Assembly (NCBI RefSeq): GCF_902825155.1
Contig: NZ_CADEAG010000009.1
Span: 1-64,000 of the forward strand
Source of the DNA: Bartonella taylorii 8TBB
GTDB taxonomy: Bacteria > Pseudomonadota > Alphaproteobacteria > Rhizobiales > Rhizobiaceae
DNA: 64,000 nucleotides
Direction: 5' to 3'
This document shows positions 19,586 through 28,940 of this stretch, in pieces; positions within the stretch are counted from its first letter, which is position 1, and each line of letters begins with the position of its first letter. The position numbers were made by a program, and so were the translations under genes. The notes under the pieces were generated by a model, which was given only the letters and a program-made list of their open reading frames with translations, did no database searches and was not told the DNA's origin.

Positions 19586-21937
19586 ATGCCATCTTTTACA
19601 CCTAGTCTTGAAGAGGTTTTGCATCGCGCATTAACAATTGCTGCTCAAGCGCGGCATGAATATGCTACATTAGAGCATCTTCTACTTGCTTTGCTAGATG
19701 ATACTGATGCAAATTCAGTTATTCAGGCTTGCCAGGTAAATGTGGAAGAATTGCGAGAGCGCTTAACCAACTATATTCAGTCAGAATTAGATGTACAGAT
19801 TAGAGCTGATGAGGATACAAAACCAACAACATTCTTTCAGCGAGTTATCCAGCGTGCGGTGATTCATGCTCAATCAGCTGGAAAAGACGAAGTATCAGGA
19901 GCAAACGTCCTCGTTGCAATTTTTTCTGAACGCGAAAGTTATGCGGCATATTTCCTTCAAGAGATGGGAATGACACGTTATGATGCTGTGCGTTTCATTT
20001 CACATGGTATTACGCGGGATGAGGGATTATCCATGTTACTTGATGGGCTTGAAGAGCAATTGGATCAGCAGATTTCAGACAATGATGAAAAGGTAACGAG
20101 CGCACTTACGAGTTATTGTGTTGATCTCAATTGTAAAGCACGCAATGGAAAAATTGATTTATTAATTGGTCGTGAAATGGAAATTTCACGCATGATTCAG
20201 GTTTTATGCCGAAGGTCAAAAAACAATCCGCTTTTGGTTGGTGATCCTGGAGTTGGAAAAACTGCTATAATTGAAGGATTAGCAAAACGCATTGTTGATG
20301 GGCACGTGCCTGAAGTTTTATCAAATGCAACGATATTTTCCCTTGATATGGGAGGACTTATTGCTGGTACACGCTATCGTGGTGATTTTGAAGAACGGTT
20401 AAAGCAAATTATGAAGGAATTTGAACAGTATCCAGATGCTGTTTTATTTATTGATGAAATTCATACCTTAATTGGAGCAGGGGCTACATTGGGGGGGAAT
20501 ATGGATGCAGCAAATCTTTTAAAACCTGCATTATCGTCCGGAACTATTCGATGTATTGGCTCTACGACTTATAAAGAATATCGCAAAATTTTTGAACAAG
20601 ATCGCGCTTTAGAACGTCGTTTTCAAAAAATTGATGTGAACGAGCCTTCTGTTGCTGATGCGATTAAGATTTTGCAAGGGTTAAAGCCTTATTTTGAAAA
20701 TTTTCATCAGGTCAAATATACTGATGAGGCGATGAGAGCGTCCGTAGAACTATCCTCACGTTATATGATTGATCGTCGATTACCTGATAAAGCAATTGAT
20801 GTTATTGATGAAAGTGGTGCAGCGCAAAAGCTCTTGCCAAAAAAGCAACGCAAAAAGAGTATAGGCGTTAAGGAAATTGAAGTGACTATTGCTACTATGG
20901 CAAGGATTCCACAAAAAACAATTTCTGGTGATGACCAAAAGGTTCTTAGCAAGCTTGAAAGAGAACTCAAGCATGTTGTTTATGGGCAAGATCAGGCAAT
21001 TTCAGCATTAGTGTCATCAATTAAGTTGGCGCGAGCAGGATTGCGCGAATCAGACAAACCAATAGGAAGTTATTTATTTTCAGGACCAACAGGTGTAGGA
21101 AAAACTGAAGTTGTAAAACAACTTGCATCTTCTTTAGGTGTTGAATTGTTACGTTTTGATATGTCAGAATATATGGAACGACATACAGTGGCGCGCTTAA
21201 TCGGGGCACCTCCAGGTTATATAGGGTTTGATCAAGGCGGTCTCCTGACAGATGCGGTTGATCAGCACCCTCATGCAGTCTTATTGCTGGATGAGATTGA
21301 AAAAGCGCATCCAGAGTTATTTAATCTTTTATTGCAGGTGATGGATTATGGTAAATTAACAGATCATAATGGCAAAAAAATTGATTTCCGCAATATCATT
21401 TTAATTATGACGACCAATGCCGGTGCTTCAGATATGGCAAAGTCAGCTATCGGATTTGGCAAAGTGCTTCGCGAGGGTGATGATATTGAAGCAATTAATC
21501 GGCTCTTTACACCAGAATTTCGTAACCGGCTAGATGCAATCATTCCGTTTGCACCTTTATCTCAGTTAATCATCAATCAGATCATACAAAAATTTATTTT
21601 TCAACTTGAAGCACAATTAGCTGATAGGGGAATTTGTTTTGAATTAACTCCTCCTGCGATGGTTTGGCTTGCCAATAAAGGATACGATTCTCAGATGGGA
21701 GCACGCCCGTTGAGTCGTGTTATACAAGAATATATCAAGAAGCCATTAGCTGACGAAATTTTATTTGGAAAGTTGCGCAATGGTGGCACGGTTCGGGTAT
21801 TGACACAACAATCAAATGGGGAAAAACAGAGGTTACAGTTAAAAATTTTACCTGCCGATATGTCTATTGATTCAAAGAATAGCAAAATAAAACATTTGAT
21901 AAAAAAACGTGTGAAAAGAAAAAGCTCAATAACTTAA
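19586..21937 (+). CDS. clpA: ATP-dependent Clp protease ATP-binding subunit ClpA
   Basis: A 783-residue class I Clp/Hsp100 unfoldase. The N-terminal repeat domain (SLEEVLHRALTIAAQARHEYATLEHLLLALL) docks ClpS. AAA-1 has Walker A GDPGVGKTA at about 218-226 and Walker B VLFIDEIHT. AAA-2 has Walker A GPTGVGKTE at about 500-508 and Walker B VLLLDEIEKAHP. ClpA unfolds proteins and feeds them to ClpP. The C-terminal tail after about residue 760 is very basic (IKHLIKKRVKRKSS), a small lineage-specific extension. The gene ends 7 bases from the convergent HIT gene. Confidence 0.96.
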   Translation: MPSFTPSLEEVLHRALTIAAQARHEYATLEHLLLALLDDTDANSVIQACQVNVEELRERLTNYIQSELDVQIRADEDTKPTTFFQRVIQRAVIHAQSAGKDEVSGANVLVAIFSERESYAAYFLQEMGMTRYDAVRFISHGITRDEGLSMLLDGLEEQLDQQISDNDEKVTSALTSYCVDLNCKARNGKIDLLIGREMEISRMIQVLCRRSKNNPLLVGDPGVGKTAIIEGLAKRIVDGHVPEVLSNATIFSLDMGGLIAGTRYRGDFEERLKQIMKEFEQYPDAVLFIDEIHTLIGAGATLGGNMDAANLLKPALSSGTIRCIGSTTYKEYRKIFEQDRALERRFQKIDVNEPSVADAIKILQGLKPYFENFHQVKYTDEAMRASVELSSRYMIDRRLPDKAIDVIDESGAAQKLLPKKQRKKSIGVKEIEVTIATMARIPQKTISGDDQKVLSKLERELKHVVYGQDQAISALVSSIKLARAGLRESDKPIGSYLFSGPTGVGKTEVVKQLASSLGVELLRFDMSEYMERHTVARLIGAPPGYIGFDQGGLLTDAVDQHPHAVLLLDEIEKAHPELFNLLLQVMDYGKLTDHNGKKIDFRNIILIMTTNAGASDMAKSAIGFGKVLREGDDIEAINRLFTPEFRNRLDAIIPFAPLSQLIINQIIQKFIFQLEAQLADRGICFELTPPAMVWLANKGYDSQMGARPLSRVIQEYIKKPLADEILFGKLRNGGTVRVLTQQSNGEKQRLQLKILPADMSIDSKNSKIKHLIKKRVKRKSSIT

Positions 21938-21944
21938 GGGGACT

Positions 21945-22367
21945 TTAGAGAGCAGCACGGATTTTTTTTGCATTTTCTTCAAGTGTTTCTGTGGGCGTTA
22001 TAACATCATTATGGGGACAAAGCTCTATTCCTTCCATACGTGGTATAATATGGAAATGGAGATGATAAACGGTTTGTTGACTAGCTGCTTCATTAAATTG
22101 CATAACTGTTATACCATCTGCTTGAAAGGCTTTTTTGACAGCAATGGCGATTTTTTGAACAGCTTTAATAACAGGAAACAATATTTCAGTATCCGCATCC
22201 AGTAGGTTTCTCGAGTCTTTTTTAGGTATAACCAGCGTGTGTCCTGGTGCTTGTGGCATGATATCCATGAATGCAATAACATCATCATCTTCATAGACAC
22301 GAACGGAGGGAATCTCATCGCGAATCAATTTAGCAAAAACATTATTGCTATCATAAGTTTGTTTCAT
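21945..22367 (-). CDS. HIT family nucleotide-binding hydrolase
   Basis: A 140-residue histidine-triad protein. The signature HLHFH at residues 102-106, followed by IIPR, is the His-x-His-x-His active site; the N-terminal half has VYEDDDVIAFMDIMPQAPGHTLVIPKK, typical of Hint-type members. Such proteins hydrolyse phosphoramidate-linked nucleotides. The start is placed at the ATG of MKQTYDSNN because AAAAGGAAT is spaced for it; a 7-residue upstream extension is open but contains that ribosome-binding site. It is convergent with clpA. The substrate is unknown. Confidence 0.92.
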   Translation of the reverse strand: MKQTYDSNNVFAKLIRDEIPSVRVYEDDDVIAFMDIMPQAPGHTLVIPKKDSRNLLDADTEILFPVIKAVQKIAIAVKKAFQADGITVMQFNEAASQQTVYHLHFHIIPRMEGIELCPHNDVITPTETLEENAKKIRAAL

Positions 22368-22505
22368 AAAAATATTCCTTTTAGGCATTGTAATTCAGAA
22401 TTTAAAAAAACTAAAGCATATTAAGGCTAATAGGGAGCTAGAATTAAAGAGAGGTTTCGTATTAGGTTGTCACTTTATAAAGGCGTGTTGCTATTGATGA
22501 GGGTT

Positions 22506-22967
22506 TTAGACTTCTATGATGGCTTCCACTTCTACTGGAACGTTCATTGGAAGAGAGGAAACACCAACAGCAGAACGGGCATGTTTCCCAGTCTCACCAA
22601 GGATATTGACGAATAAATCAGAAGCTCCATTGGCGACAAGAGGGATATCGGTAAAATGAGGATCTACGGCAACAAAAACAGTGACTTTTACTACACGTTT
22701 TATTCTGTTTAAATCACCCAGAGCTGCCTTGATTTGTGCGAGTATGTTGAGCGCACAGGTTTCTGCTGATTTCTTTGCTTGTTCAGTGCTAACAGCTGCA
22801 CCAACTTTGCCAGTTGCTATTGGCTTTCCATCAAAAAGAGGGAGCTGTCCAGAAATAAAGAGTTGGTTGCCGCTTTGTGAGACTGTTACGTAATTGGCAA
22901 TGGGTTGCGTTGCTTCAGGAAGAGTGATTCCAATTTTTTTTAAATGCCTTTCAATCGTGTTGGTCAT
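22506..22967 (-). CDS. RidA family protein (YjgF/UK114 type)
   Basis: A 153-residue member of the RidA superfamily. QLFISGQLPLFDGKP and the C-terminal GKHARSAVGVSSLPMNVPVEVEAIIEV are family stretches, with arginine 131 at the position that holds the substrate carboxylate in active RidA. RidA hydrolyses reactive enamine/imine intermediates made by PLP enzymes such as serine or threonine dehydratase. This sequence is of the longer subgroup (about 150 residues) rather than the short archetype, so deaminase activity is plausible but unproved. It is transcribed away from the EipB-like gene. Confidence 0.88.
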   Translation of the reverse strand: MTNTIERHLKKIGITLPEATQPIANYVTVSQSGNQLFISGQLPLFDGKPIATGKVGAAVSTEQAKKSAETCALNILAQIKAALGDLNRIKRVVKVTVFVAVDPHFTDIPLVANGASDLFVNILGETGKHARSAVGVSSLPMNVPVEVEAIIEV

Positions 22968-23111
22968 AATTTAAACTCCATAGCTGTTCTATAATACATC
23001 AATTGCATAAACTATTTTTTGATTTAAGGAAATGTGTGGTTAATTGAGGGGTGGTCCTTTTTTGCCTTATTGTATGATGTTATGCAACGGGGATAGAATT
23101 GGAAGTTGGGA

Positions 23112-23936
23112 ATGATCAGATCGTTATTTATAATAATTTTATATGTTGTTTTTCTATGTATTGCGAAAGCAGAAGAGTCTATTTTTATTGCACCTCATCG
23201 GGCAATTTATGATTTTCAGCTTGATAGTGTTTCTCATGACATGACAATTTCGGGAATGTCAGGGCGAATGGTCTACGAACTGACGGGGTCGGCATGTCAG
23301 GGTTATACCACACGTTTTCGTTTTATTAGCCGTATTCATCTTGAAGATATGCCGGAGCGTTTAACGGATCAACAGACGACGAGTTATGAAACAGGTGATA
23401 GCCGTACATTTCATTTTAGTGTTACAGATCAAGTTGGGCAAGAGGTTGCGCATCGTTCTGAAGGTGTAGCTGAACGTATCCAAGATGGGATCATAGTTAA
23501 ACTAAAAAAGCCAAAGGAAAAAGAATACAAGCTTGCAATGGCCGAGTTTCCAATTATGCAACTGAAGAATATCATCCGCCATGCGAAAGCAGGTTATCAT
23601 TTCTATCACGTTACCGTATTTGATGGAACGGATAAAGTCGACAAAGTCAAAAAAGAAAGTGTGATCATTGGAGAAAGGAATCTTCCTTTCTTTGATTCTG
23701 AAACGGGAAAAATGGGAAAATTGGATGAAGAGGAATATTGGCCCGTTACGATTTCTTATTTTGATGATGTAGAAAAAAAAGATGGTTTGCCAGTCTATCG
23801 CACCAGTTTTCTGTTATATGAAAGCGGTGTTATGCGTGATCTTCATATAGATTATGGAACTTTTTCAGTGCGTGCAAAATTGAGTAGTCTTGAATTTCTC
23901 GAAGTTGGAAAAGATCTTAATCAATGTAAACATTAA
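23112..23936 (+). CDS. Cell-envelope integrity protein, EipB/DUF1849 family
   Basis: A 274-residue exported protein with an N-terminal signal sequence (MIRSLFIIILYVVFLCIAKA, residues 1-20). The mature part begins with APHRAIYDFQLDS and has SGRMVYELTGSACQGYTTRFRF, matching the DUF1849/EipB family. Cysteines 62 and 272 fit the conserved disulfide pair described for Brucella EipB. That protein is a periplasmic beta-spiral needed for envelope integrity and virulence in Brucella. The start is ATG 23112; an upstream in-frame TTG at 23106 is less likely. It stands alone before the rpsB cluster. Confidence 0.85.
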   Translation: MIRSLFIIILYVVFLCIAKAEESIFIAPHRAIYDFQLDSVSHDMTISGMSGRMVYELTGSACQGYTTRFRFISRIHLEDMPERLTDQQTTSYETGDSRTFHFSVTDQVGQEVAHRSEGVAERIQDGIIVKLKKPKEKEYKLAMAEFPIMQLKNIIRHAKAGYHFYHVTVFDGTDKVDKVKKESVIIGERNLPFFDSETGKMGKLDEEEYWPVTISYFDDVEKKDGLPVYRTSFLLYESGVMRDLHIDYGTFSVRAKLSSLEFLEVGKDLNQCKH

Positions 23937-24030
23937 GTGATTGCAGAAAATAACTTGAAAAAGAATCAAATATTAGTATGTTCACAATATTCCACACGCG
24001 GAGTTTGGGTGTTTGCGAAGAAAATCTAGC

Positions 24031-24094
24031 AAACGTCCGCCGGTAGTAGGTTTCCCTACTTTTTCCGCGGAGGTTAAACCGGAAAGGATAAATT
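24031..24094 (+). promoter_or_regulatory. Structured 5' leader of rpsB-tsf
   Basis: Just before rpsB, TCCGC (24036-24040) pairs with GCGGA (24067-24071), and inside it GTAGG (24046-24050) pairs with CCTAC (24055-24059) around a TTTC loop. The ribosome-binding region follows. S2 autoregulates rpsB-tsf mRNA in other bacteria, so this may be its target; that role is inferred from position alone. Confidence 0.45.
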
Positions 24095-24868
24095 ATGGCA
24101 CTACCAGACTTTACTATGCATCAGCTTTTAGAAGCAGGTGTACACTTTGGCCACCAGACTCATCGCTGGAATCCCAAAATGACTCCCTACATTTACGGTC
24201 AGCGTAATAATATTCATATTATTGATTTGGCTCAGACTGTTCCTCTTTTGCACCAAGCGCTTAAACTTGTTTCAGATACGGTTGCACGGGGTGGCCGCAT
24301 TCTCTTTGTTGGTACGAAGCGGCAGGCATCTGACATTATTGCTGATGCCGCGAATCGTTCAGCACAATATTATGTTAATGCGCGTTGGCTTGGCGGGATG
24401 CTCACAAACTGGAAAACGATTTCTCATTCAATATATCGCTTACGTAAGCTGGATAAAATCCTCGCTGCTGAAGCACAAGGTTTTACTAAAAAAGAACGTT
24501 TAAATCTTGAACGTGATCGTGAAAAACTTAATCGTGCACTTGGTGGCATTAAGGATATGGGATCTGTTCCAGATCTTATATTTATTATTGATACAAATAA
24601 AGAGAATATTGCACTCCAAGAAGCAAAACGTTTGGGTATTCCGGTTATTGCTATTATTGATACAAACTGCGATCCTGATAATGTTACACATCCAATTCCA
24701 GGTAATGACGATGCGTCACGTGCAATTTCTCTTTATTGTGATCTTTTTGCTCGTGCAGCTCTTGATGGTATTGCTCGCCAACAAGGTACAATGGGTGTGG
24801 ATTTAGGGGCTCAAGTTGATGCGCCTGTGGAACCTGTTTTGGAAAATGCGGTTCTAGTTTCTGAGTAA
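24095..24868 (+). CDS. rpsB: 30S ribosomal protein S2
   Basis: A 257-residue S2. The N-terminus [20 protein letters not shown] and the following HRWNPKM are diagnostic, as are [14 protein letters not shown] and the C-terminal [14 protein letters not shown], ending near ASRAIS. S2 sits on the 30S head-body junction and requires S1 nearby. The start ATG follows GGAAAGGATAAATT. tsf follows about 110 bases on, the invariant rpsB-tsf pair. Confidence 0.98.
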   Translation: MALPDFTMHQLLEAGVHFGHQTHRWNPKMTPYIYGQRNNIHIIDLAQTVPLLHQALKLVSDTVARGGRILFVGTKRQASDIIADAANRSAQYYVNARWLGGMLTNWKTISHSIYRLRKLDKILAAEAQGFTKKERLNLERDREKLNRALGGIKDMGSVPDLIFIIDTNKENIALQEAKRLGIPVIAIIDTNCDPDNVTHPIPGNDDASRAISLYCDLFARAALDGIARQQGTMGVDLGAQVDAPVEPVLENAVLVSE

Positions 24869-24920
24869 TATTAAGAAAGTGCCTATTGGGCTATTTAATT
24901 TTCTAAAGAAGAGGTTATAG

Positions 24921-24949
24921 GCGTGCATAAGGTTTTTCTTTTTGCACGC
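24921..24949 (+). promoter_or_regulatory. Stem-loop in the rpsB-tsf intergenic region
   Basis: GCGTGCA (24921-24927) and TGCACGC (24943-24949) form a perfect 7-bp stem with a 15-base loop. No T run follows, so it is more likely an mRNA processing or attenuation element than a full terminator. It ends 30 bases before the tsf start. Confidence 0.4.
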
Positions 24950-24978
24950 TTTCACTGTTACAGGATAAAGAGGCAAAT

Positions 24979-25902
24979 ATGAGTATTACTGCTGCACAAG
25001 TAAAAGAACTTCGGGAATTGTCAGGTGCTGGTATGATGGATTGTAAGGCAGCACTGGCGGAAACCAATGGGGATATGGAGGCTGCTGTTGATTGGCTTCG
25101 TAAAAAAGGGATAGCCAAAGCAGATAAAAAAGCGGGTCGTACGGCTGCTGAGGGATTGATCGGAATTGCATCAAAGGATTCAAGCGCAGTTTTGGTTGAA
25201 ATTAATTCAGAAACAGATTTTGTAGCGCGCAATAATGTATTTCAAGACATTGTACGTAATGTGGCAACAGCTGCTTTGGGTACGCAAGGATGTGTTGACG
25301 CTGTTTCAGCGTCTCTCTACCCTAATTCTGAAAAGACTGTAGAGGCTACAATTAAAGATGCTATTGGTACCATTGGTGAGAATATGGCATTTCGGCGTTC
25401 TGCTAAAATTTCTGTTGAGAATGGTGTAGTCGCTACTTATATACACAATAGTGTGGCTGATAATCTTGGCAAACTTGGTGTTTTGGTTGCGATTGAAACA
25501 ACAGGAAATAAAGAGGCTGCTCTTGCTTTTGGTCGGCAGGTTGCAATGCATATTGCGGCAACCAATCCGTTAGCACTGACAGCACAAGATGTTGATGCTG
25601 CTGCTGTTGAACGTGAAAAAGCAATTTTTTCAGATCAAGCACGTCAGTCTGGAAAGCCTGAAAATATCATTGAAAAAATGGTGGAAGGGCGTATGCGTAA
25701 GTTTTTCGAAGAGGTTGTTTTGCTTTCTCAGGCTTTTGTTATGAATCCTGACGTGACTGTTGAAGCGGCTTTAAAGGATGCTGAAAAATCCATTGGTGCG
25801 CCGGCAAAAATCACAGGTTTTATTCGTTTTGCGCTAGGAGAAGGTGTGGAGAAAGAAAATTCTGATTTTGCTGCAGAGGTTGCAGCGGCTGCAAAAGGAT
25901 AG
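24979..25902 (+). CDS. tsf: Elongation factor Ts
   Basis: A 307-residue EF-Ts, the nucleotide-exchange factor for EF-Tu. The N-terminal UBA-like domain reads [21 protein letters not shown]. The core begins with the [10 protein letters not shown] motif at about residues 74-83, which contacts the EF-Tu switch region. The C-terminal half includes [11 protein letters not shown]. The start ATG follows AAAGAGGCAAAT. It is the second gene of rpsB-tsf-pyrH-frr. Confidence 0.98.
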   Translation: MSITAAQVKELRELSGAGMMDCKAALAETNGDMEAAVDWLRKKGIAKADKKAGRTAAEGLIGIASKDSSAVLVEINSETDFVARNNVFQDIVRNVATAALGTQGCVDAVSASLYPNSEKTVEATIKDAIGTIGENMAFRRSAKISVENGVVATYIHNSVADNLGKLGVLVAIETTGNKEAALAFGRQVAMHIAATNPLALTAQDVDAAAVEREKAIFSDQARQSGKPENIIEKMVEGRMRKFFEEVVLLSQAFVMNPDVTVEAALKDAEKSIGAPAKITGFIRFALGEGVEKENSDFAAEVAAAAKG

Positions 25903-25984
25903 CTATTTGTAGATTATTGTCAGAGATTTAGAATCACACCATTGATTTATACAATCGCTGATAGGAGAAAGTATGATTATTGAG

Positions 25985-26012
25985 AGGGTGTCACGTGATA
26001 AAGTGGTGCCCT
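25985..26012 (+). promoter_or_regulatory. Hairpin in the pyrH leader
   Basis: AGGGTGTCAC (25985-25994) can pair fully with GTGGTGCCCT (26003-26012), including three G-U pairs, around an 8-base loop. It lies between tsf and the chosen pyrH start. It has no T run. A role in pyrH expression is possible but only inferred. Confidence 0.35.
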
Positions 26013-26059
26013 TGGTGTGTCGAAAGCAAAAAGTGAATGTGCTTTTTGGGAGATTATCA

Positions 26060-26785
26060 ATGACATTAGCGCTACAGTATAAACGTATTCTTTTAAAGGT
26101 TTCTGGTGAGGCCCTTATGGGGGGGCAAAGCTTTGGAATTGATGTTTTCGTTGCAGATCGTATTGCTGCTGATATTGCTGAAGTGCGGGCGATGGGGGTA
26201 GAGGTTGCTATTGTTATAGGTGGGGGAAATATTTTTCGCGGTGTTGCTGTTGCTTCGCATGGTGGAGATCGTGTGACAGGTGATCATATGGGAATGCTTG
26301 CAACTGCTATTAATTCTTTAGCGTTGCGAACATCGTTGACAAAATTAGGGGTCGAAACGGTAGTATTATCTGCGATTGCTATGCCACAAATTTGTGAGAG
26401 CTTCTCACAGCGTAAAGCAATAGGTTATATGAATCAAGGAAAAGTCGTTATTTTTGCTGGGGGTACGGGTAATCCTTTTTTTACCACTGACTCTGCCGCT
26501 ACTTTACGTGCAGCAGAAATTGGTGCAGATGTTCTTCTGAAGGGAACGCAGGTCGATGGTATTTATTCTGCAGATCCAAAGATAGACCCTACAGCTAAGC
26601 GTTTTGACCAGTTAACACATGTGGAGATTTTGCAATGGGGGTTGTCCGTTATGGATACAACAGCGGTTACTTTAGCACGTGAGAACAATGTACCAATTAT
26701 TGTATATTCCATTCATGAAAAAGGTGGTTTAGCAAAGGTATTAAATGGCACGGGACGGTTTACAATAGTATCAGAAAAAGGATAA
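26060..26785 (+). CDS. pyrH: Uridylate kinase
   Basis: A 241-residue UMP kinase, the hexameric bacterial enzyme that makes UDP from UMP. The N-terminus [16 protein letters not shown] is the phosphate-binding start of the amino-acid-kinase fold. GGGNIFRG, the [17 protein letters not shown] stretch and [21 protein letters not shown] complete the signatures. The start is ATG 26060, with GGGAG spaced upstream, giving the standard family length. The frame is open to ATG 25973, which also has an AGGAG site; that would add 29 residues that do not look like any UMP kinase N-terminus. Confidence 0.95.
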   Translation: MTLALQYKRILLKVSGEALMGGQSFGIDVFVADRIAADIAEVRAMGVEVAIVIGGGNIFRGVAVASHGGDRVTGDHMGMLATAINSLALRTSLTKLGVETVVLSAIAMPQICESFSQRKAIGYMNQGKVVIFAGGTGNPFFTTDSAATLRAAEIGADVLLKGTQVDGIYSADPKIDPTAKRFDQLTHVEILQWGLSVMDTTAVTLARENNVPIIVYSIHEKGGLAKVLNGTGRFTIVSEKG

Positions 26786-26816
26786 GCTTCAAGGTGTAAT
26801 TGAAGGAGACAGAGAT

Positions 26817-27377
26817 ATGAGTATTACATCGATTATGGATGATCTGAAACGTCGCATGGATGGTGCTATTTCCGCTTTTAAACATGAATTAGGTGGTTTG
26901 CGGACAGGGCGCGCCTCGACCAGTTTATTAGAGCCGTTAACAGTTGAGGCTTATGGTTCTGTTGTACATATAAATCAGGTTGCAAATATTTCTGTTCCTG
27001 AACCACGGATGCTTTCAGTTTCGGTGTGGGATAAAACGATGGTAGGAGCTGTAGAGCGTGCTATTCGCGACTCTGGTCTTGGATTGAATCCTATCACAGA
27101 TGGTATGAATTTGCGTATTCCTTTACCTGAATTAAATGAAGAGCGCCGTAAAGAACTTGTAAAGATTGCACATCAATATGCAGAGCAAGCACGTGTTGCT
27201 ACCCGCCATGTTCGTCGAGATGGCATGGATAATTTAAAAAAATTAGAAAAAGAAGGTGAAATTGGTCAAGATGAAGCACATGGCTTATCTGAAAAAATTC
27301 AAAAACTCACGGATGAGACTATTGCTGATATTGATAAGATTTTGGCCGTGAAAGAATCCGAGATCATGCATGTTTAA
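26817..27377 (+). CDS. frr: Ribosome recycling factor
   Basis: A 186-residue RRF. It has the tRNA-mimic shape markers [21 protein letters not shown], then [14 protein letters not shown], then the three-helix bundle with [14 protein letters not shown] and [18 protein letters not shown]. Together with EF-G it splits post-termination ribosomes. The start ATG follows GAAGGAGACAGAGAT. It follows pyrH by about 30 bases. The next expected gene, uppS, is decayed. Confidence 0.98.
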   Translation: MSITSIMDDLKRRMDGAISAFKHELGGLRTGRASTSLLEPLTVEAYGSVVHINQVANISVPEPRMLSVSVWDKTMVGAVERAIRDSGLGLNPITDGMNLRIPLPELNEERRKELVKIAHQYAEQARVATRHVRRDGMDNLKKLEKEGEIGQDEAHGLSEKIQKLTDETIADIDKILAVKESEIMHV

Positions 27378-27457
27378 GGCGATTTTGTCGTTAAAAGAAA
27401 AATATTTTTATTTATATTCTGTAGCATCTTTTTATAAGCGAGAGTAAGGAGTTGTGT

Positions 27458-28035
27458 ATGCTGTTGATAGAAATGCAGGGGGATGTGGTGGCTGCGTTTT
27501 GTCGCAATTCTAAAGTATAAGGACAAGATTGATTTGAAGTGATAGATATTTTTAGATCTTTATCTGTGCGTTAGATGTGGCTCTCTACGAGAGCAGGTTA
27601 TGTAGCAGGACAATGAAAGATTGTTTTGTTATGTAATGAAAATGCTTTGATTACTGAAGATTTTTAAATATTCTATAGCAAATATTAGAGAAGAATGGGA
27701 TACAAGGGATAATGCCTTAATCTTGCTCTTACTTTCCGTTATGGAAGATGCGGTCGTATAGGTCAGATGATCATTGTTTTAGGTAATCTGTTTTCATGTG
27801 GCTGCTGGTTTGATAGAAGAGCGCTTATATACGAAACAAATATCAGGCCTAGGGTTTGTTATTCACATAGAGAGTGGGCTGCAGCTTTCTTATTTTAAAG
27901 GTTGAATGGTAGTGTTTGGAAACATATTTTAAGAATTGATCTTGGTACGTAAACTTTTGAGCCATTTTAGTATGTCGGATCGTTTGTGGTCAATTGTAAA
28001 AAATTTTGCAAAAATATGAATATGAATATGAAAAT
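27458..28035 (+). pseudogene. uppS: Decayed isoprenyl transferase (undecaprenyl diphosphate synthase)
   Basis: The frr-cdsA gap is 720 bases, where alphaproteobacteria usually carry uppS. An AAGGAG site and ATG (27458) survive, but every frame is broken. Fragments in family order across shifting frames are: GDVVAAFCRNSKV then GQD (compare DGNGRWA, then KGH); DTRDNA, then in another frame NLALTFRYGRCGRI (family: NxGLxLxxAxxYGGRxEI); VAAGLIEERLYTKQISGLG; FVIHIESGLQLSYF (family: DLxIRTSGExRLSNFL); and SDRLWSIVKNFAK near the end. The enzyme builds the C55 lipid carrier for peptidoglycan and is normally essential, so an intact copy elsewhere is expected. The call rests on gene order plus these weak matches. 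Confidence 0.75.
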
Positions 28036-28109
28036 ACTGCATGGTAAAACTCTCTGTTTGCATCGATTTTTGAGCTTGTATTTTTTGTTTTTATTTTTTG
28101 GGTATTATT

Positions 28110-28925
28110 TTGTCTAATCTTGTTTATCGTACTCTGACGGCTTTTGTTTTTGGCATTATTGCTTTGTGTATAACATGGGTTGGAGGTTTTCTCTTTTTTT
28201 TGTTTGTATGGATTATTGGCGGTTTTATTCTTTATGAATGGATTAGTATCACTAGAGAAAAGTGGCGTGATTCACAAAAAATATTAGCGAGTATTTTTTA
28301 TTTGGTTTTTGGCTCTTTTTTGTTATCGAGTGGATCTGCTTCATTGATTTTTTGTGTTTTGATAGTTTTTGCAGCAGTGTTAGCTATTGGGCCTATGGAG
28401 AAGAGTGGTTGGATTTTTTGGGGTTTTTTATATGCATCTTTTCCGGTTGTAGCTGTATCCTTTTTACGGGGACATGAAACGTTAGGATTCCAGGTTGTTA
28501 TTTTCTTGTTTACGATAGTATGGGGAACAGATATTGCGGGATATTTTTGCGGACGTGCATTTGGTGGACCTAAATTAGCACCACAATTTTCTCCTAACAA
28601 AACATGGGCAGGGGCAATTGGTGGTACGGTTGTCGGAGTTTCTTGCGGTCTATTGGTTGCTTTTCGATTTTTTGACGTAAATTTAACGAGTTTCTTTATA
28701 CCATTCCTTGCTTTAGTTTTATCAATTTGTTCGCAATTGGGTGATTTAGGGCAATCGTGGCTAAAAAGGCGGTTCTCTGTTAAAGATTCTAGTTCTTTAT
28801 TGCCTGGGCACGGTGGATTTATGGACCGTATGGATGGATTGGTAGGGGCTGCTTTTCTCCTCTATTTAATTGGCTCATTTATGTCTGGTATAGATACACC
28901 TTTCAATCTCTTTTGTATAGTTTAA
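28110..28925 (+). CDS. cdsA: Phosphatidate cytidylyltransferase
   Basis: A 271-residue membrane protein with seven to eight hydrophobic spans. The C-terminal CDP-alcohol signature is clear: SQLGDLGQSWLKRRFSVKD followed by SSLLPGHGGFMDRMDG. It makes CDP-diacylglycerol from phosphatidate and CTP at the inner membrane, the branch point to all phospholipids. The start is uncertain. TTG 28110 (MSNLVYRTLTAF) fits family N-termini, and TTG 28098 is also in frame; neither has a clear ribosome-binding site. That may follow from the decay of uppS just upstream. rseP follows at once. Confidence 0.9.
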   Translation: MSNLVYRTLTAFVFGIIALCITWVGGFLFFLFVWIIGGFILYEWISITREKWRDSQKILASIFYLVFGSFLLSSGSASLIFCVLIVFAAVLAIGPMEKSGWIFWGFLYASFPVVAVSFLRGHETLGFQVVIFLFTIVWGTDIAGYFCGRAFGGPKLAPQFSPNKTWAGAIGGTVVGVSCGLLVAFRFFDVNLTSFFIPFLALVLSICSQLGDLGQSWLKRRFSVKDSSSLLPGHGGFMDRMDGLVGAAFLLYLIGSFMSGIDTPFNLFCIV

Positions 28926-28940
28926 TTGGGAGGCGATATT

